From Anaerolineales bacterium UBA3001 (lineage in GTDB: Bacteria; Chloroflexota; Anaerolineae; Anaerolineales; UBA11657), in NCBI GenBank assembly GCA_002346435.1, contig DDZT01000016.1, positions 1-34,893 of the forward strand: a stretch of 34,893 bases of DNA, read 5' to 3'. The notes under the pieces are model-generated. The model did no database searches and had not been told where the DNA came from. It worked only from the letters and a program-made list of their open reading frames with translations. Of this stretch, positions 17,307-25,565 are shown piece by piece (position 1 is the stretch's first letter; each line of letters opens with the position of its first letter). The position numbers and the translations under genes were made by a program.

Positions 17307-18092
17307 ATGTATATGATAATTTTGGCTGCTGGTCAGGGATCGCGACTTAGTCCATATACCGATAAGCTTCCCAAGTGTTTGGTTGAGGTTTCTGGAAAAA
17401 CATTATTGGATTGGCAATTACAAACTGCTCGCCAATCCAATATCAGAGATATTGCTGTGGTTCGTGGTTATATGGCTTCAGCAATTGATCGAAGTGATGT
17501 GACATATTTTGAGAATCTAGACTATGCTGACACTAATATGGTTGAGACATTGTGGTGCGCTTCTTCTGTTTTCAATGAGGGGTTTATAGTGTCATATGGG
17601 GACATAATATATGAGCAATGTGTTTTAGAAGCGTTGTTATCCTCCAGTGCAGCTATTAGTGTGGTAGTTGATACATGTTGGAAAGATTATTGGGAGCAAC
17701 GGTTTGACAATGTCATGTCGGATGCTGAGACACTTGAGAGTAATTCAGATGGCACCATCTCTAGTATAGGACAGAAACCTGACCATATTGACCAGATTAA
17801 TGGTCAGTACATTGGTCTGATGATGTTTAGAGGTTCGGGTGTGCAGGCATTACGACAAGTCTATGAAAATGCCAAACTATCAGAACTTAGCGGTCACCTT
17901 CCTTTGCGTGGCCAACGTACATTCCGCCAATTATATATGACAGATATATTACAAGGAATTGTTGACACTGGATTTCCAGTTCAACAGGTGCCCATAAAAC
18001 GAAGTTGGCTTGAGATTGATACGGTTACTGACTTGGAATTGGCGAACAAAGTTGTTAATGGTTCATCAAAACAACTTGTGGTTGATGCCTAA
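17307..18092 (+). CDS. CTP:phosphoglutamine cytidylyltransferase (Cj1416-like)
   Basis: A 261-residue nucleotidyltransferase. The loop MIILAAGQGSRLSPYT and the lysine of LPKCLVEV (K23) are intact, as are the aspartates in SYGDIIYE (D99) and LEIDT (D238). YADTNMVETLWCA is the substrate-side pattern seen in small cytidylyltransferases. By analogy with Cj1416 it would join CTP to L-glutamine phosphate, giving CDP-L-glutamine. It begins 3 bases after the hydrolase stop; ATG 17313 is an alternative start. Unlike the nucleotidyltransferase domain fused to the kinase, it keeps every expected catalytic residue, so it is probably the working enzyme. Confidence 0.8.
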   Translation: MYMIILAAGQGSRLSPYTDKLPKCLVEVSGKTLLDWQLQTARQSNIRDIAVVRGYMASAIDRSDVTYFENLDYADTNMVETLWCASSVFNEGFIVSYGDIIYEQCVLEALLSSSAAISVVVDTCWKDYWEQRFDNVMSDAETLESNSDGTISSIGQKPDHIDQINGQYIGLMMFRGSGVQALRQVYENAKLSELSGHLPLRGQRTFRQLYMTDILQGIVDTGFPVQQVPIKRSWLEIDTVTDLELANKVVNGSSKQLVVDA

Positions 18093-18125
18093 TGTCTTTG
18101 GTGTGTTGGAGAAACTAAATTAATA

Positions 18126-18641
18126 ATGGTGATATGGATTGCAGGTATGTCGGCCTCTGGTAAGACTGCCATAGGTCAGGAAGTTTACCAACAATTAAAA
18201 GCTGACAACTATAACGTGGTGTTTATTGACGGTGACATATTGCGAGAAATTAATGGTAATGACCTTGGACATACAGTTGCCGATCGAATGGCAAATGCCA
18301 GTCGGATGTCCAAATTATGTAAGTATCTTGATAGTCAGGGTATTGATGTAGTGTGTGCCGTACTATCTATTTTTCCAGATTGGCTTGCCTGGAATCGCAA
18401 TAATATCCTTGACTATTTCGAAGTATATGTTCGTGTACCTTTTGACATATTGTTGACACGTGAAACAAAGGGCCTATATAGACGTGCAATAGCAGGGGAG
18501 ATAAACAATGTGGTTGGAGTAGATATAGAATTTCCAGAACCTATAGCTCCTGATCTTATCATTGACAATGATATTGAATTAACCTCTTTTGCAGAAATGG
18601 GTGACAAGATTCTTAAGGCTGTAGCAATAAGGTTCAAATAG
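18126..18641 (+). CDS. CDP-amidate 3'-kinase (Cj1415-like, APS-kinase family)
   Basis: 171 residues. Walker A is GMSASGKTA (K13), followed by FIDGDILRE and the APS-kinase-like EVYVRVPFDILLTRETKGLYRRAIAGEI (given as two joined motifs: residues around VRVPFDILLTRE and KGLYRRAIAGE). The arginines of the APS-binding NIRR motif are not conserved (DRMANASRM). Cj1415 phosphorylates the 3'-OH of cytidine diphosphoramidate with ATP, giving 3'-phospho-CDP-amidate, the presumed transfer donor. This is the last of four genes in the same transcriptional order as in Campylobacter. A second member of the family is at 742. It overlaps the next gene by one base. Confidence 0.8.
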   Translation: MVIWIAGMSASGKTAIGQEVYQQLKADNYNVVFIDGDILREINGNDLGHTVADRMANASRMSKLCKYLDSQGIDVVCAVLSIFPDWLAWNRNNILDYFEVYVRVPFDILLTRETKGLYRRAIAGEINNVVGVDIEFPEPIAPDLIIDNDIELTSFAEMGDKILKAVAIRFK

Positions 18642-19387
18642 TGACTTTCACTGACAACACAAATTATACATATACCAGTCGTAATCTGTTACAGAATCCT
18701 GAATACTATATGTATAGCAGCTTTATTGGAAAACCTTTTCTTATTGATTATGTAGAAGATCGAACAAAGTATGTTGAATTTATAGAGAGGCGATACCAGT
18801 TGCTATTAACACAATATAGTACTCAGGATGTCAGTGCGCTAGATGTGTCATGGTTATTAACATTAAGACTTTTATCTAGTGTTGACGAATCTGCTTTGTC
18901 TGAAACTTGTCAGACTATGCATTCTAATTTCAATGATGTTATTCGGGGCATTAAAATGTCACAGAATTCGCTTCCTGATATTTCTGACAATGTTGATACT
19001 GATTTGGTATTACAAGCTATTTTGGAGCATGTGATAAAGGATAATTTCTTACAAGATAATTCAATTTATATGTGGCTGAGTAGATTTTTGAAAAAATTCG
19101 AGGTATATAAGCGTTTAAGAGAAGCTTACACTTCGGATATGCGAAGTGATAGTAAAAGTTATTCAAATTTGGCGAATTACGCATCATTATCTGTTGGGCT
19201 TTTGTATTACTATGGACATACTGGCAATCTCAAAATGCTTAATGGAGCTCTAAAGTTGAATGACTTACTGTGTTCTAATCAAGACTGTTTGGAATCGCCG
19301 CGCGAGTTGTTGCTAACAATAGTAGCGTTGTGTAAAGAGCTATACTTCGTGAGAAAGTTATCAGTTGTCCATGGTTGTGAGTTTTGA
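18641..19387 (+). CDS. Protein of unknown function in the phosphoramidate cassette
   Basis: 248 residues, starting at GTG 18641, whose first base is the last base of the kinase stop codon, and ending with a 4-base overlap (TTGA) with the formyltransferase-like gene. I recognise no family. The N-terminus is rich in tyrosine and asparagine (NYTYTSRNLLQNPEYYMY). The rest looks largely helical, with clusters of leucine and few glycines. There is no signal peptide or clear membrane segment. The tight coupling on both sides implies a role in making or transferring the phosphoramidate group, perhaps as partner subunit or transferase, but nothing in the residues proves this. Confidence 0.6.
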   Translation: MTFTDNTNYTYTSRNLLQNPEYYMYSSFIGKPFLIDYVEDRTKYVEFIERRYQLLLTQYSTQDVSALDVSWLLTLRLLSSVDESALSETCQTMHSNFNDVIRGIKMSQNSLPDISDNVDTDLVLQAILEHVIKDNFLQDNSIYMWLSRFLKKFEVYKRLREAYTSDMRSDSKSYSNLANYASLSVGLLYYYGHTGNLKMLNGALKLNDLLCSNQDCLESPRELLLTIVALCKELYFVRKLSVVHGCEF

Positions 19388-20103
19388 TACTCGATGAAAT
19401 AGGTCTGTTAGCTGTAGATTCTAATCGTACTAAATCATACATTCATCAAATGATTGTACGACAGGTTCTACCAGCTTATGTAATTTATATGGCTGACGAA
19501 ATACATGTGGATTTAGAGTCTAGGTCAGCAAATCATCATACTGAGCAAACAAGTAATGACGTCAATGGATTTGACTCTGACATGTGTATAACTCAGGTGC
19601 TATCGGACAATGACATACCATATCAGATTGTATCAAATAGGGATCCAAATTCAGAAGAAGTACTAAAACTGGTACAGGAATCTACACAATCCATTTTCGT
19701 TTATTCAGGCCCCGGAGGTGCTATTCTCGGTGATAGGATATTATCGACCGGCAAAAAATTTGTTCACGTGCATCCCGGAATAGTTCCGTACTACAGAGGT
19801 AGTACTACACTTTATTATTCTTTGCTAAATGATGGAAATTGTGGAGCTACTATATTTTATATGGATACCCAAATTGATACTGGTCCAGTCATAATGAAGA
19901 GAGCTTTTACTGCTCCTGATGATCGTACAACAATTGATACGCAATATGATCCATTAATTAGAGCTAAACTATTGGTGGACGTATTGCAGGAGTATGCACG
20001 TACAGGTACTCTTCCTTCCGAACCTCAAAACACACATGTGGGTGAGACATATTTTATTATTCATCCAGTGTTAAAGCATCTTGCCATACTATCAAAATAT
20101 TAA
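19384..20103 (+). CDS. Formyltransferase-fold protein
   Basis: 239 residues from TTG 19384, overlapping the preceding stop. Residues about 125-180 carry the formyltransferase core: VHVHPGIVPYYRGSTTLYYS, then GATIFYMDTQIDTGPVI, which aligns with the HxSxLPxYRG and IDTGPI motifs of Fmt/PurN/ArnA-type enzymes that use 10-formyl-tetrahydrofolate. The usual upstream asparagine-containing motif is not obvious, and the first 100 residues are divergent. It could N-formylate an amino sugar, or act on the phosphoramidate itself, since no O-methyltransferase is recognised in this window. The fold call is firm; the substrate is unknown. Confidence 0.68.
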   Translation: MILDEIGLLAVDSNRTKSYIHQMIVRQVLPAYVIYMADEIHVDLESRSANHHTEQTSNDVNGFDSDMCITQVLSDNDIPYQIVSNRDPNSEEVLKLVQESTQSIFVYSGPGGAILGDRILSTGKKFVHVHPGIVPYYRGSTTLYYSLLNDGNCGATIFYMDTQIDTGPVIMKRAFTAPDDRTTIDTQYDPLIRAKLLVDVLQEYARTGTLPSEPQNTHVGETYFIIHPVLKHLAILSKY

Positions 20104-20144
20104 GCGAACTAATTGCAAAATATGTGAACTAGTGATGAATACAT

Positions 20145-21218
20145 ATGCTTACTGATATATCCGTACTATTTGTTTCTTCCAACTCCTCTATTAGGGATGC
20201 TATAACCTGTCTAGAGGATAATAATGCAAAGATAGCTCTCGTGGTAGATGACGACAAAAGACTACTAGATACGATTACCGACGGTGATGTGCGTCGCGCA
20301 ATCTTAGCTGGGATTAATCTGGATGACTCGGTGAGCAGTTTGAGAATACGTAAGAATAGTAGCGCAAATTATAGTAAGGCTATTACTGCACCTATTGGAA
20401 CTGAAACCTCTCAGTTACTAAAGATTATAAAAGAGCGTGACGTGAGACACGTACCGTTAGTTGATGATAATGATAGTGTCATTAGCCTAGTAACTGCAAG
20501 GGAATTGATCGCAAACGATATTTTGCCAATACAAGCGGTTGTGATGGCTGGAGGTGCTGGTACTAGGCTGCGGCCATTGACTGAAGATGTCCCCAAACCG
20601 ATGGTCAATTTAGGTGGTCGTCCAATGTTGGAGCGTATCATTGAGCAATTGCGAGAGTCCGGTATTTCTAGAGTAATGGTGACCACCCATTATAAAGGGG
20701 AACTTATATCTGATCATTTTGGTGATGGTGATGGTTTTGGAGTGAAGATTGATTATGTTCAAGAAGATAAACCCATGGGAACAGCTGGAGCTTTAAGTCA
20801 GTTGGAACCTTCTGATAAGCCTTTGTTGGTAATGAATGGTGACATTCTAACCAGGGTTGATTTTAGGGCGATGCTAGATTTTCATGTTGACCACAATGCT
20901 GATATGAGCGTAGCTGTTAGGACGCATGAGTTTATTGTCCCTTATGGTGTCATGGAGATAGAAAATGAGAGGATCATCAAAGTTACAGAGAAACCAACCA
21001 TAAATCATTTCATTAATGCCGGTATTTATTTATTGAATCCTGATATTGCTCGGCTCGTGCCCGAAAGTGGATATTATGACATGACTGAATTAATTAACCA
21101 TTTAGTAGCAGAAGGTAAGAAAGTAATAAGTTTTCCAATTAGGGAGTATTGGCTTGATATAGGACAGCATTCAGATTATGAACAAGCCGAGGAAGATTTG
21201 AGAGAAGGTAAGGTGTAA
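20145..21218 (+). CDS. ptmE: CBS-domain nucleotidyltransferase, PtmE-like (GDP-glucosamine synthesis for legionaminate)
   Basis: 357 residues: two CBS motifs (about 8-125; VVDDDKRLLDTITDGDVRRA then VRHVPLVDDND) followed by a nucleotidyltransferase (from about 131) with VVMAGGAGTRLRPLT, a lysine in VPKPMV, NGDIL, and a C-terminal YWLDIG. This CBS plus nucleotidyltransferase layout is that of PtmE of Campylobacter, a glucosamine-1-phosphate guanylyltransferase that begins the GDP-linked legionaminic acid route. LegC, NeuB and NeuC homologues lie downstream, which fits. Other CBS-nucleotidyltransferases in glycan loci have different sugars, so the substrate is inferred. Confidence 0.72.
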   Translation: MLTDISVLFVSSNSSIRDAITCLEDNNAKIALVVDDDKRLLDTITDGDVRRAILAGINLDDSVSSLRIRKNSSANYSKAITAPIGTETSQLLKIIKERDVRHVPLVDDNDSVISLVTARELIANDILPIQAVVMAGGAGTRLRPLTEDVPKPMVNLGGRPMLERIIEQLRESGISRVMVTTHYKGELISDHFGDGDGFGVKIDYVQEDKPMGTAGALSQLEPSDKPLLVMNGDILTRVDFRAMLDFHVDHNADMSVAVRTHEFIVPYGVMEIENERIIKVTEKPTINHFINAGIYLLNPDIARLVPESGYYDMTELINHLVAEGKKVISFPIREYWLDIGQHSDYEQAEEDLREGKV

Positions 21219-21220
21219 TT

Positions 21221-22198
21221 ATGGGATTGAATGTTCTAGTGACTGGAGGAGCAGGGTATCTTGGCTCAGTGGTGTCGAGCTATTTGTTGCTCAAAGGACA
21301 TAAGGTTAGAGTGTTGGACTCCTTATTGCATGGAGGACACTCCTTGCTTGGTCTTTATCCGAATCGTAATTTTGAATTTATTTGTGGTGATTTGCGAGCA
21401 GATCTAGTGCTTGAAAAGTCGTTAGTTGACATTGATGCAATTGTTCACCTAGCAGCAATTGTTGGTGACCCTGCTTGTGCTCGCGAACCAAAGGTGGCAC
21501 GATCAGTTAATTTAGACGGGTCTCTTAGATTATTCGATCTTGCCAAACAACTCGGTATTGAGCGATTTGTGTTTGGCTCGACATGTAGTAATTACGGAAA
21601 AATGTCAGACTCTTTGAAATATGTTAACGAGGACTCGGAATTAAGTCCCGTATCTCTCTATGCGGAAAACAAGGTGCAGGTAGAGCAGACATTGCTTGAT
21701 TCTGATGTAGATAGTGATACTACAGTCACAGTTTTACGATTTGCAACTGCATTTGGGGTTTCTCCACGTATGCGGTTTGATCTAACCGTCAATGAATTCA
21801 CTATGGAACTACTAGTCAATCGCAAACTGGTGGTTTATGGAGAGCAGTTCTGGCGACCCTACATACATATCAGTGATATCGCACAGGCAATTGGTTTAGT
21901 ACTACAGTCATCATCAGATCAAGTTGGTGGACGTGTATTTAATGTTGGCTCAACCAGACAGAACTATCGCAAGGGTGAAATAGTTGACTTGATTTGTTCT
22001 TTAATTAGACATGAGGTTGAAATTGAGCGAGTACATAAAGATGAGGACCCGCGAGATTATCGAGTGTCCTTTGACAGGATAAATAGGGAATTGGGGTTTG
22101 ATGCTACTCGAACTGTAGAAGATGGCATTATAGAGGTTGCTGATTTGATTAGGCATCAGGTTATTACTGATTTTGGAAACCCATACTATCGCAACTAG
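21221..22198 (+). CDS. NAD-dependent sugar epimerase/reductase (extended SDR)
   Basis: 325 residues. TGGAGYLGS is the NAD-binding loop; LAAIVGDPACA follows strand 4; the active site shows STCSNYG (120-126) and YAENK (Y147, K151). A 4,6-dehydratase would have an acidic pair where this protein has C-S-N, so it is more likely a 4-epimerase, reductase or similar than the LegB dehydratase. It starts 2 bases after the ptmE-like stop, so the two are co-translated. The sugar nucleotide is probably GDP- or UDP-linked; I cannot say which. Confidence 0.72.
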   Translation: MGLNVLVTGGAGYLGSVVSSYLLLKGHKVRVLDSLLHGGHSLLGLYPNRNFEFICGDLRADLVLEKSLVDIDAIVHLAAIVGDPACAREPKVARSVNLDGSLRLFDLAKQLGIERFVFGSTCSNYGKMSDSLKYVNEDSELSPVSLYAENKVQVEQTLLDSDVDSDTTVTVLRFATAFGVSPRMRFDLTVNEFTMELLVNRKLVVYGEQFWRPYIHISDIAQAIGLVLQSSSDQVGGRVFNVGSTRQNYRKGEIVDLICSLIRHEVEIERVHKDEDPRDYRVSFDRINRELGFDATRTVEDGIIEVADLIRHQVITDFGNPYYRN

Positions 22199-22230
22199 AC
22201 CGTTTATTAGATAAATTTGGTTATCTTGTT

Positions 22231-23397
22231 ATGACTTCAAAAGTTGATATCCCTCTATCGGTACCTGAAATATCTGGTAATGAATGGAAATATATCAAAG
22301 AATGTTTGGACACGAATTGGGTGTCTTATCTGGGTTCATTTGTCGATCAGTTTGAGGATACAATAGCAGATTATGTGGGTGCAAAGCATGGCGTTGCAAC
22401 TGTAAATGGTACGGCTGCACTTCACACGGCTTTGCTAGTCGCTGGTATTGAAGCTGAAGACGAAGTTTTGGTTTCAACCTTGACTTTTATAGCTCCGGTT
22501 AATGCAATACGATACATGGGTGCCTGGCCAGTTTTTATAGATTCAGAGCCAAAATATTTGCAGATGGACGCTAACAAAGTTGTGGAATTTCTTGAAAGAG
22601 AATGTCGATGGACTAGTGGAGCACTTTATAACAAAGTTACTGGTAGGCGTATCAAGGCTATATTACCTGTACACATATTGGGACATCCAGTTGATATGGA
22701 TCCGATTGTTGAAATTGCACGTAAATATGATTTGATTGTAATTGAGGATGCAGCGGAAAGTTTGGGTGCGCGATATAAAGGCAAGAAAGTCGGTCATTTA
22801 GGTGATATTTCATGTTTTAGCTTTAATGGTAATAAAGTTATTACAACTGGTGGGGGTGGGATGATTGCAACAGATAATGAAAGTTGGGCATTGAGAGCAA
22901 AACATCTTACTACTCAAGCAAAGAGTGACAAATTGGAATATTTACATGATGAAATTGGATATAACTATAGGATGAATAATATCCAAGCTGCCATGGGATT
23001 GGCCCAGATGGAGAAACTTAATGAATTTATTGATAAGAAACGCCAAATTGCTGCTACATATAGCGAAGGTTTAAAGGGTGTACCCAATTTGGTGCTTATG
23101 TGTGAAGATGAGCATGCTCACAGTACTTATTGGTTATACACGTTACTAGTGGGTCAATTAGATTCAAAACAAAGTAGTCGTGAGTTGATAAAACAAATGA
23201 ATCAAATTGGTATACATTCTCGACCATTGTGGCTACCTGCACATCTTCAGAAAATGTATGGGGATTGTTTGTTTTATGGAACAAATTGTGCTGAAAATTT
23301 GTACGATCTTGCTGTTCAACTCCCTAGTTCTGTAGGTTTAACAGATGATCAAGCAAACTATGTATTGACTGCTATAAGAGACAATTGTAAACAATGA
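22231..23397 (+). CDS. legC: PLP-dependent aminotransferase, LegC-like
   Basis: 388 residues of the DegT/DnrJ/EryC1 family. The N-terminus IPLSVPEISGNEWKYIKECL and the length match LegC, which aminates GDP-4-keto-6-deoxy-GlcNAc at C4 in legionaminate synthesis. IEDAAES holds the PLP-binding aspartate region and CFSFNGNKVITTGGGG the Schiff-base lysine K202. It overlaps the following gene as ATGA (23394-23397). LegC and the usual PseC families are readily confused, but a separate PseC-like gene is present at 31720, which supports the LegC call here. Confidence 0.78.
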   Translation: MTSKVDIPLSVPEISGNEWKYIKECLDTNWVSYLGSFVDQFEDTIADYVGAKHGVATVNGTAALHTALLVAGIEAEDEVLVSTLTFIAPVNAIRYMGAWPVFIDSEPKYLQMDANKVVEFLERECRWTSGALYNKVTGRRIKAILPVHILGHPVDMDPIVEIARKYDLIVIEDAAESLGARYKGKKVGHLGDISCFSFNGNKVITTGGGGMIATDNESWALRAKHLTTQAKSDKLEYLHDEIGYNYRMNNIQAAMGLAQMEKLNEFIDKKRQIAATYSEGLKGVPNLVLMCEDEHAHSTYWLYTLLVGQLDSKQSSRELIKQMNQIGIHSRPLWLPAHLQKMYGDCLFYGTNCAENLYDLAVQLPSSVGLTDDQANYVLTAIRDNCKQ

Positions 23398-25421
23398 TTG
23401 GTAGAAACAAGCGTACACAATTTCATATGGCCGATAGCGATGAGTCATACTGTATGGTGTTAGTACAATCATTATCAATCTTTAGCGTTTTTCCCATAGT
23501 GAGGCATGTGTGGCATCGAGACAAGGTTAAGATGTTATATGTAACTAGCAGTAGGATTGGGATTATATGCTCACGAATGCTTCGTAAGATTGGTTTGCTG
23601 CATAGTGAGCCTCTCCAGATAGTAAAGGAAGATTTGTGGCCAATAGATACATCAGATAATAAAGCACATATTACCAAGACTAGCGTCTGTTTAGAACTAA
23701 ATAAGTTTTATGAGCGAGTATACGAACTTGTTACATATGTTATACCTGTTGCTGACTCGTATTATTCGAGATTGTTGGTAGCAAATGTATTGAAACGATG
23801 GGCCGATGATTTGTATAATCTTGAACGACAGAGATTGGTCAATTATGCTGCAAGCATAGGAGAAAATGCAAAGGTTGATATTTTGGTAGTACTACGATCT
23901 TTGATGGTGAGAGATTCGGTGGATAAGGTCTTCAAAACGGATGATAGAAAGAACTTCCATGTGGATTATCAATTTGTTTTGTCCAATACTACATTTTTTA
24001 CCATACTACACGTGATGCGCAAACTTGTGTCTTGGATCTGGCCATCAAGCACAAATGCGAATAAATTTGAGCAGTCAAATTCTGTAGGTGTAACAGCTTG
24101 TTGGGGTTTAGATGGGGACAAGGAAAACGATTTATTCTGGTGGCAACATACTGGTTTCAACAATAATCGTCTAAGATATTTGTTCGATCGGAGCGATTTT
24201 CAACCAAGCAACGAATCTGTTGATAGAGCTATTTCAAAGGGCATTACCTCGATTGCTGTGAATCATAAGGCGCGTGGCGATGTGCGAGCAATATATTACC
24301 GTAAGAGGGTACCCATAAAACAAATTGTACAAAGACTCAGTGTGGTGTGGCGTATTCTCATTAGATCTTTGGGGACCAATACTGATAGCTTTAGTAAAGA
24401 TATAATGAGAACATTAATAACAGAGATTGTGAGCAGTCTATATCTAGAGAGACAATATAATTCGTTAGGCTTAGATGCTTTCTGGCATTATCAGGAAGCA
24501 GGTCCAGATATTATCACTACTGCAATACACAAGTCAGGGGGTATCAGGCTCGGAGTACATTGGTCTTGCAGTGATAGTCCAACCATTGGGAGTATACGCA
24601 CACCGCATGTTTTCTTTTTTTGGGGTGCACATGATGCCAGAATTTGTGTGGATGCCCAATCTATTTCAAAGCAATTGTTGATAGCTGGATGCGCAATTTC
24701 CGATATGTACGATAATGAAGCAGAGAAAGCTGAGGCTAAGATTGTTGCAGACCGAATTCGCAGTAATGGTGCTAAGGTTGTTCTGGTGCTTTATGATAAC
24801 TCCAACTGCTTTCTGAATTTTTACAAATTTTTCCTAGAATGGGTCCTTGAGGACACTAATATAGGTATTCTAATTAAACCCAAAAAGAGAAATATTAGAG
24901 TTAGACATCAAGAAATAGGTTGGTTGTTTGATAATGCTTTATCTACTGGTCGTATGCATGTTTTGGATGACAGTGTCTGGCCTGCTAATCTCGCAGCTGC
25001 GGGTGACTTCTGTATAGGCATTGGAACCATGTCCGCTGTTACTGTATCTGCATTGTCTGGTGCGCGTGTGGTCTACCTTGATTATGCTAGGTTGGATCAG
25101 AATGCTATTACCAAACCATATGCAATATTACATAGTCTTGGCCCTAACCGTTGTGTATTCTATGACCATGGGTCATTGAGACAGTCTGTACTAGAGTATA
25201 TTCGCGATCCTGAGTCAAATCCTAATCTAGGCGATGCCACACCTGTTCTAGATCAGATAGATCCTTTTCGAGACGGTAAAGCTAGTCAACGTATTGGGGA
25301 GTATATGCGTTGGTACATTGGATACAGAGATACAGGTCTGAAACGGGACAATGCACTTAGTCAGGCAACCTTACAATATGCTGAAAAATGGGGAGAAGAT
25401 AAAGTAGTTCGAGGATTATAA
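23394..25421 (+). CDS. Large surface-carbohydrate biosynthesis protein (TIGR04326-like, GT-B-like C-terminus)
   Basis: 675 residues with no signal peptide. The middle and C-terminal parts resemble proteins annotated as surface carbohydrate biosynthesis (TIGR04326): DAFWHYQEAGPD, FFFWGAHDAR, then ANLAAAGDFCIGIGTMSAV and GARVVYLDYARLD, a pattern like the nucleotide-sugar half of GT-B enzymes. It probably transfers a nonulosonate or related sugar, since it lies between legC and neuB. A short copy of its last codons (YAEKWGEDKVV) recurs at 30651, suggesting that another member of this family was lost there. Family and function are moderate guesses. Confidence 0.55.
   Translation: MIGRNKRTQFHMADSDESYCMVLVQSLSIFSVFPIVRHVWHRDKVKMLYVTSSRIGIICSRMLRKIGLLHSEPLQIVKEDLWPIDTSDNKAHITKTSVCLELNKFYERVYELVTYVIPVADSYYSRLLVANVLKRWADDLYNLERQRLVNYAASIGENAKVDILVVLRSLMVRDSVDKVFKTDDRKNFHVDYQFVLSNTTFFTILHVMRKLVSWIWPSSTNANKFEQSNSVGVTACWGLDGDKENDLFWWQHTGFNNNRLRYLFDRSDFQPSNESVDRAISKGITSIAVNHKARGDVRAIYYRKRVPIKQIVQRLSVVWRILIRSLGTNTDSFSKDIMRTLITEIVSSLYLERQYNSLGLDAFWHYQEAGPDIITTAIHKSGGIRLGVHWSCSDSPTIGSIRTPHVFFFWGAHDARICVDAQSISKQLLIAGCAISDMYDNEAEKAEAKIVADRIRSNGAKVVLVLYDNSNCFLNFYKFFLEWVLEDTNIGILIKPKKRNIRVRHQEIGWLFDNALSTGRMHVLDDSVWPANLAAAGDFCIGIGTMSAVTVSALSGARVVYLDYARLDQNAITKPYAILHSLGPNRCVFYDHGSLRQSVLEYIRDPESNPNLGDATPVLDQIDPFRDGKASQRIGEYMRWYIGYRDTGLKRDNALSQATLQYAEKWGEDKVVRGL
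25377..25421 (+). repeat. Direct repeat unit A (3' end of the 675-residue gene)
   Basis: These last 15 codons (Y-A-E-K-W-G-E-D-K-V-V-R-G-L-stop) recur at 30651-30695. By eye 36 of 45 bases are identical, with an uninterrupted 17-base match TGGGGAGAAGATAAAGT. Confidence 0.6.
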
Positions 25422-25490
25422 GCTCAGTATCTTCATATTTTTTATCATCTTACAACATCAACTTGTGATACTAGTGAGTGTAATATAACT

Positions 25491-25519
25491 TTGACATTAC
25501 TCTGAAGTGTAATTGTTAT
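25491..25519 (+). promoter_or_regulatory. Possible sigma-70-type promoter before neuB
   Basis: TTGACA (25491-25496) is a perfect -35 hexamer; 17 bases later TGTTAT (25514-25519) matches 4 of 6 of TATAAT. It lies in the 144-base gap before neuB, the second-largest gap in this half of the locus, leaving a leader of about 45 bases. The rest of the gap shows no hairpin or other clear structure. Confidence 0.35.
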
Positions 25520-25565
25520 TCCGAACCATTCTCCTTAATTTACGTGACTACAATAGTTCTGCTTT

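Noticed and set aside
21221..22198. LegB-type 4,6-dehydratase
   Set aside because: The active-site segment is S-T-C-S-N-Y-G without the acidic residues that dehydratases need, so it is called as a generic epimerase/reductase.
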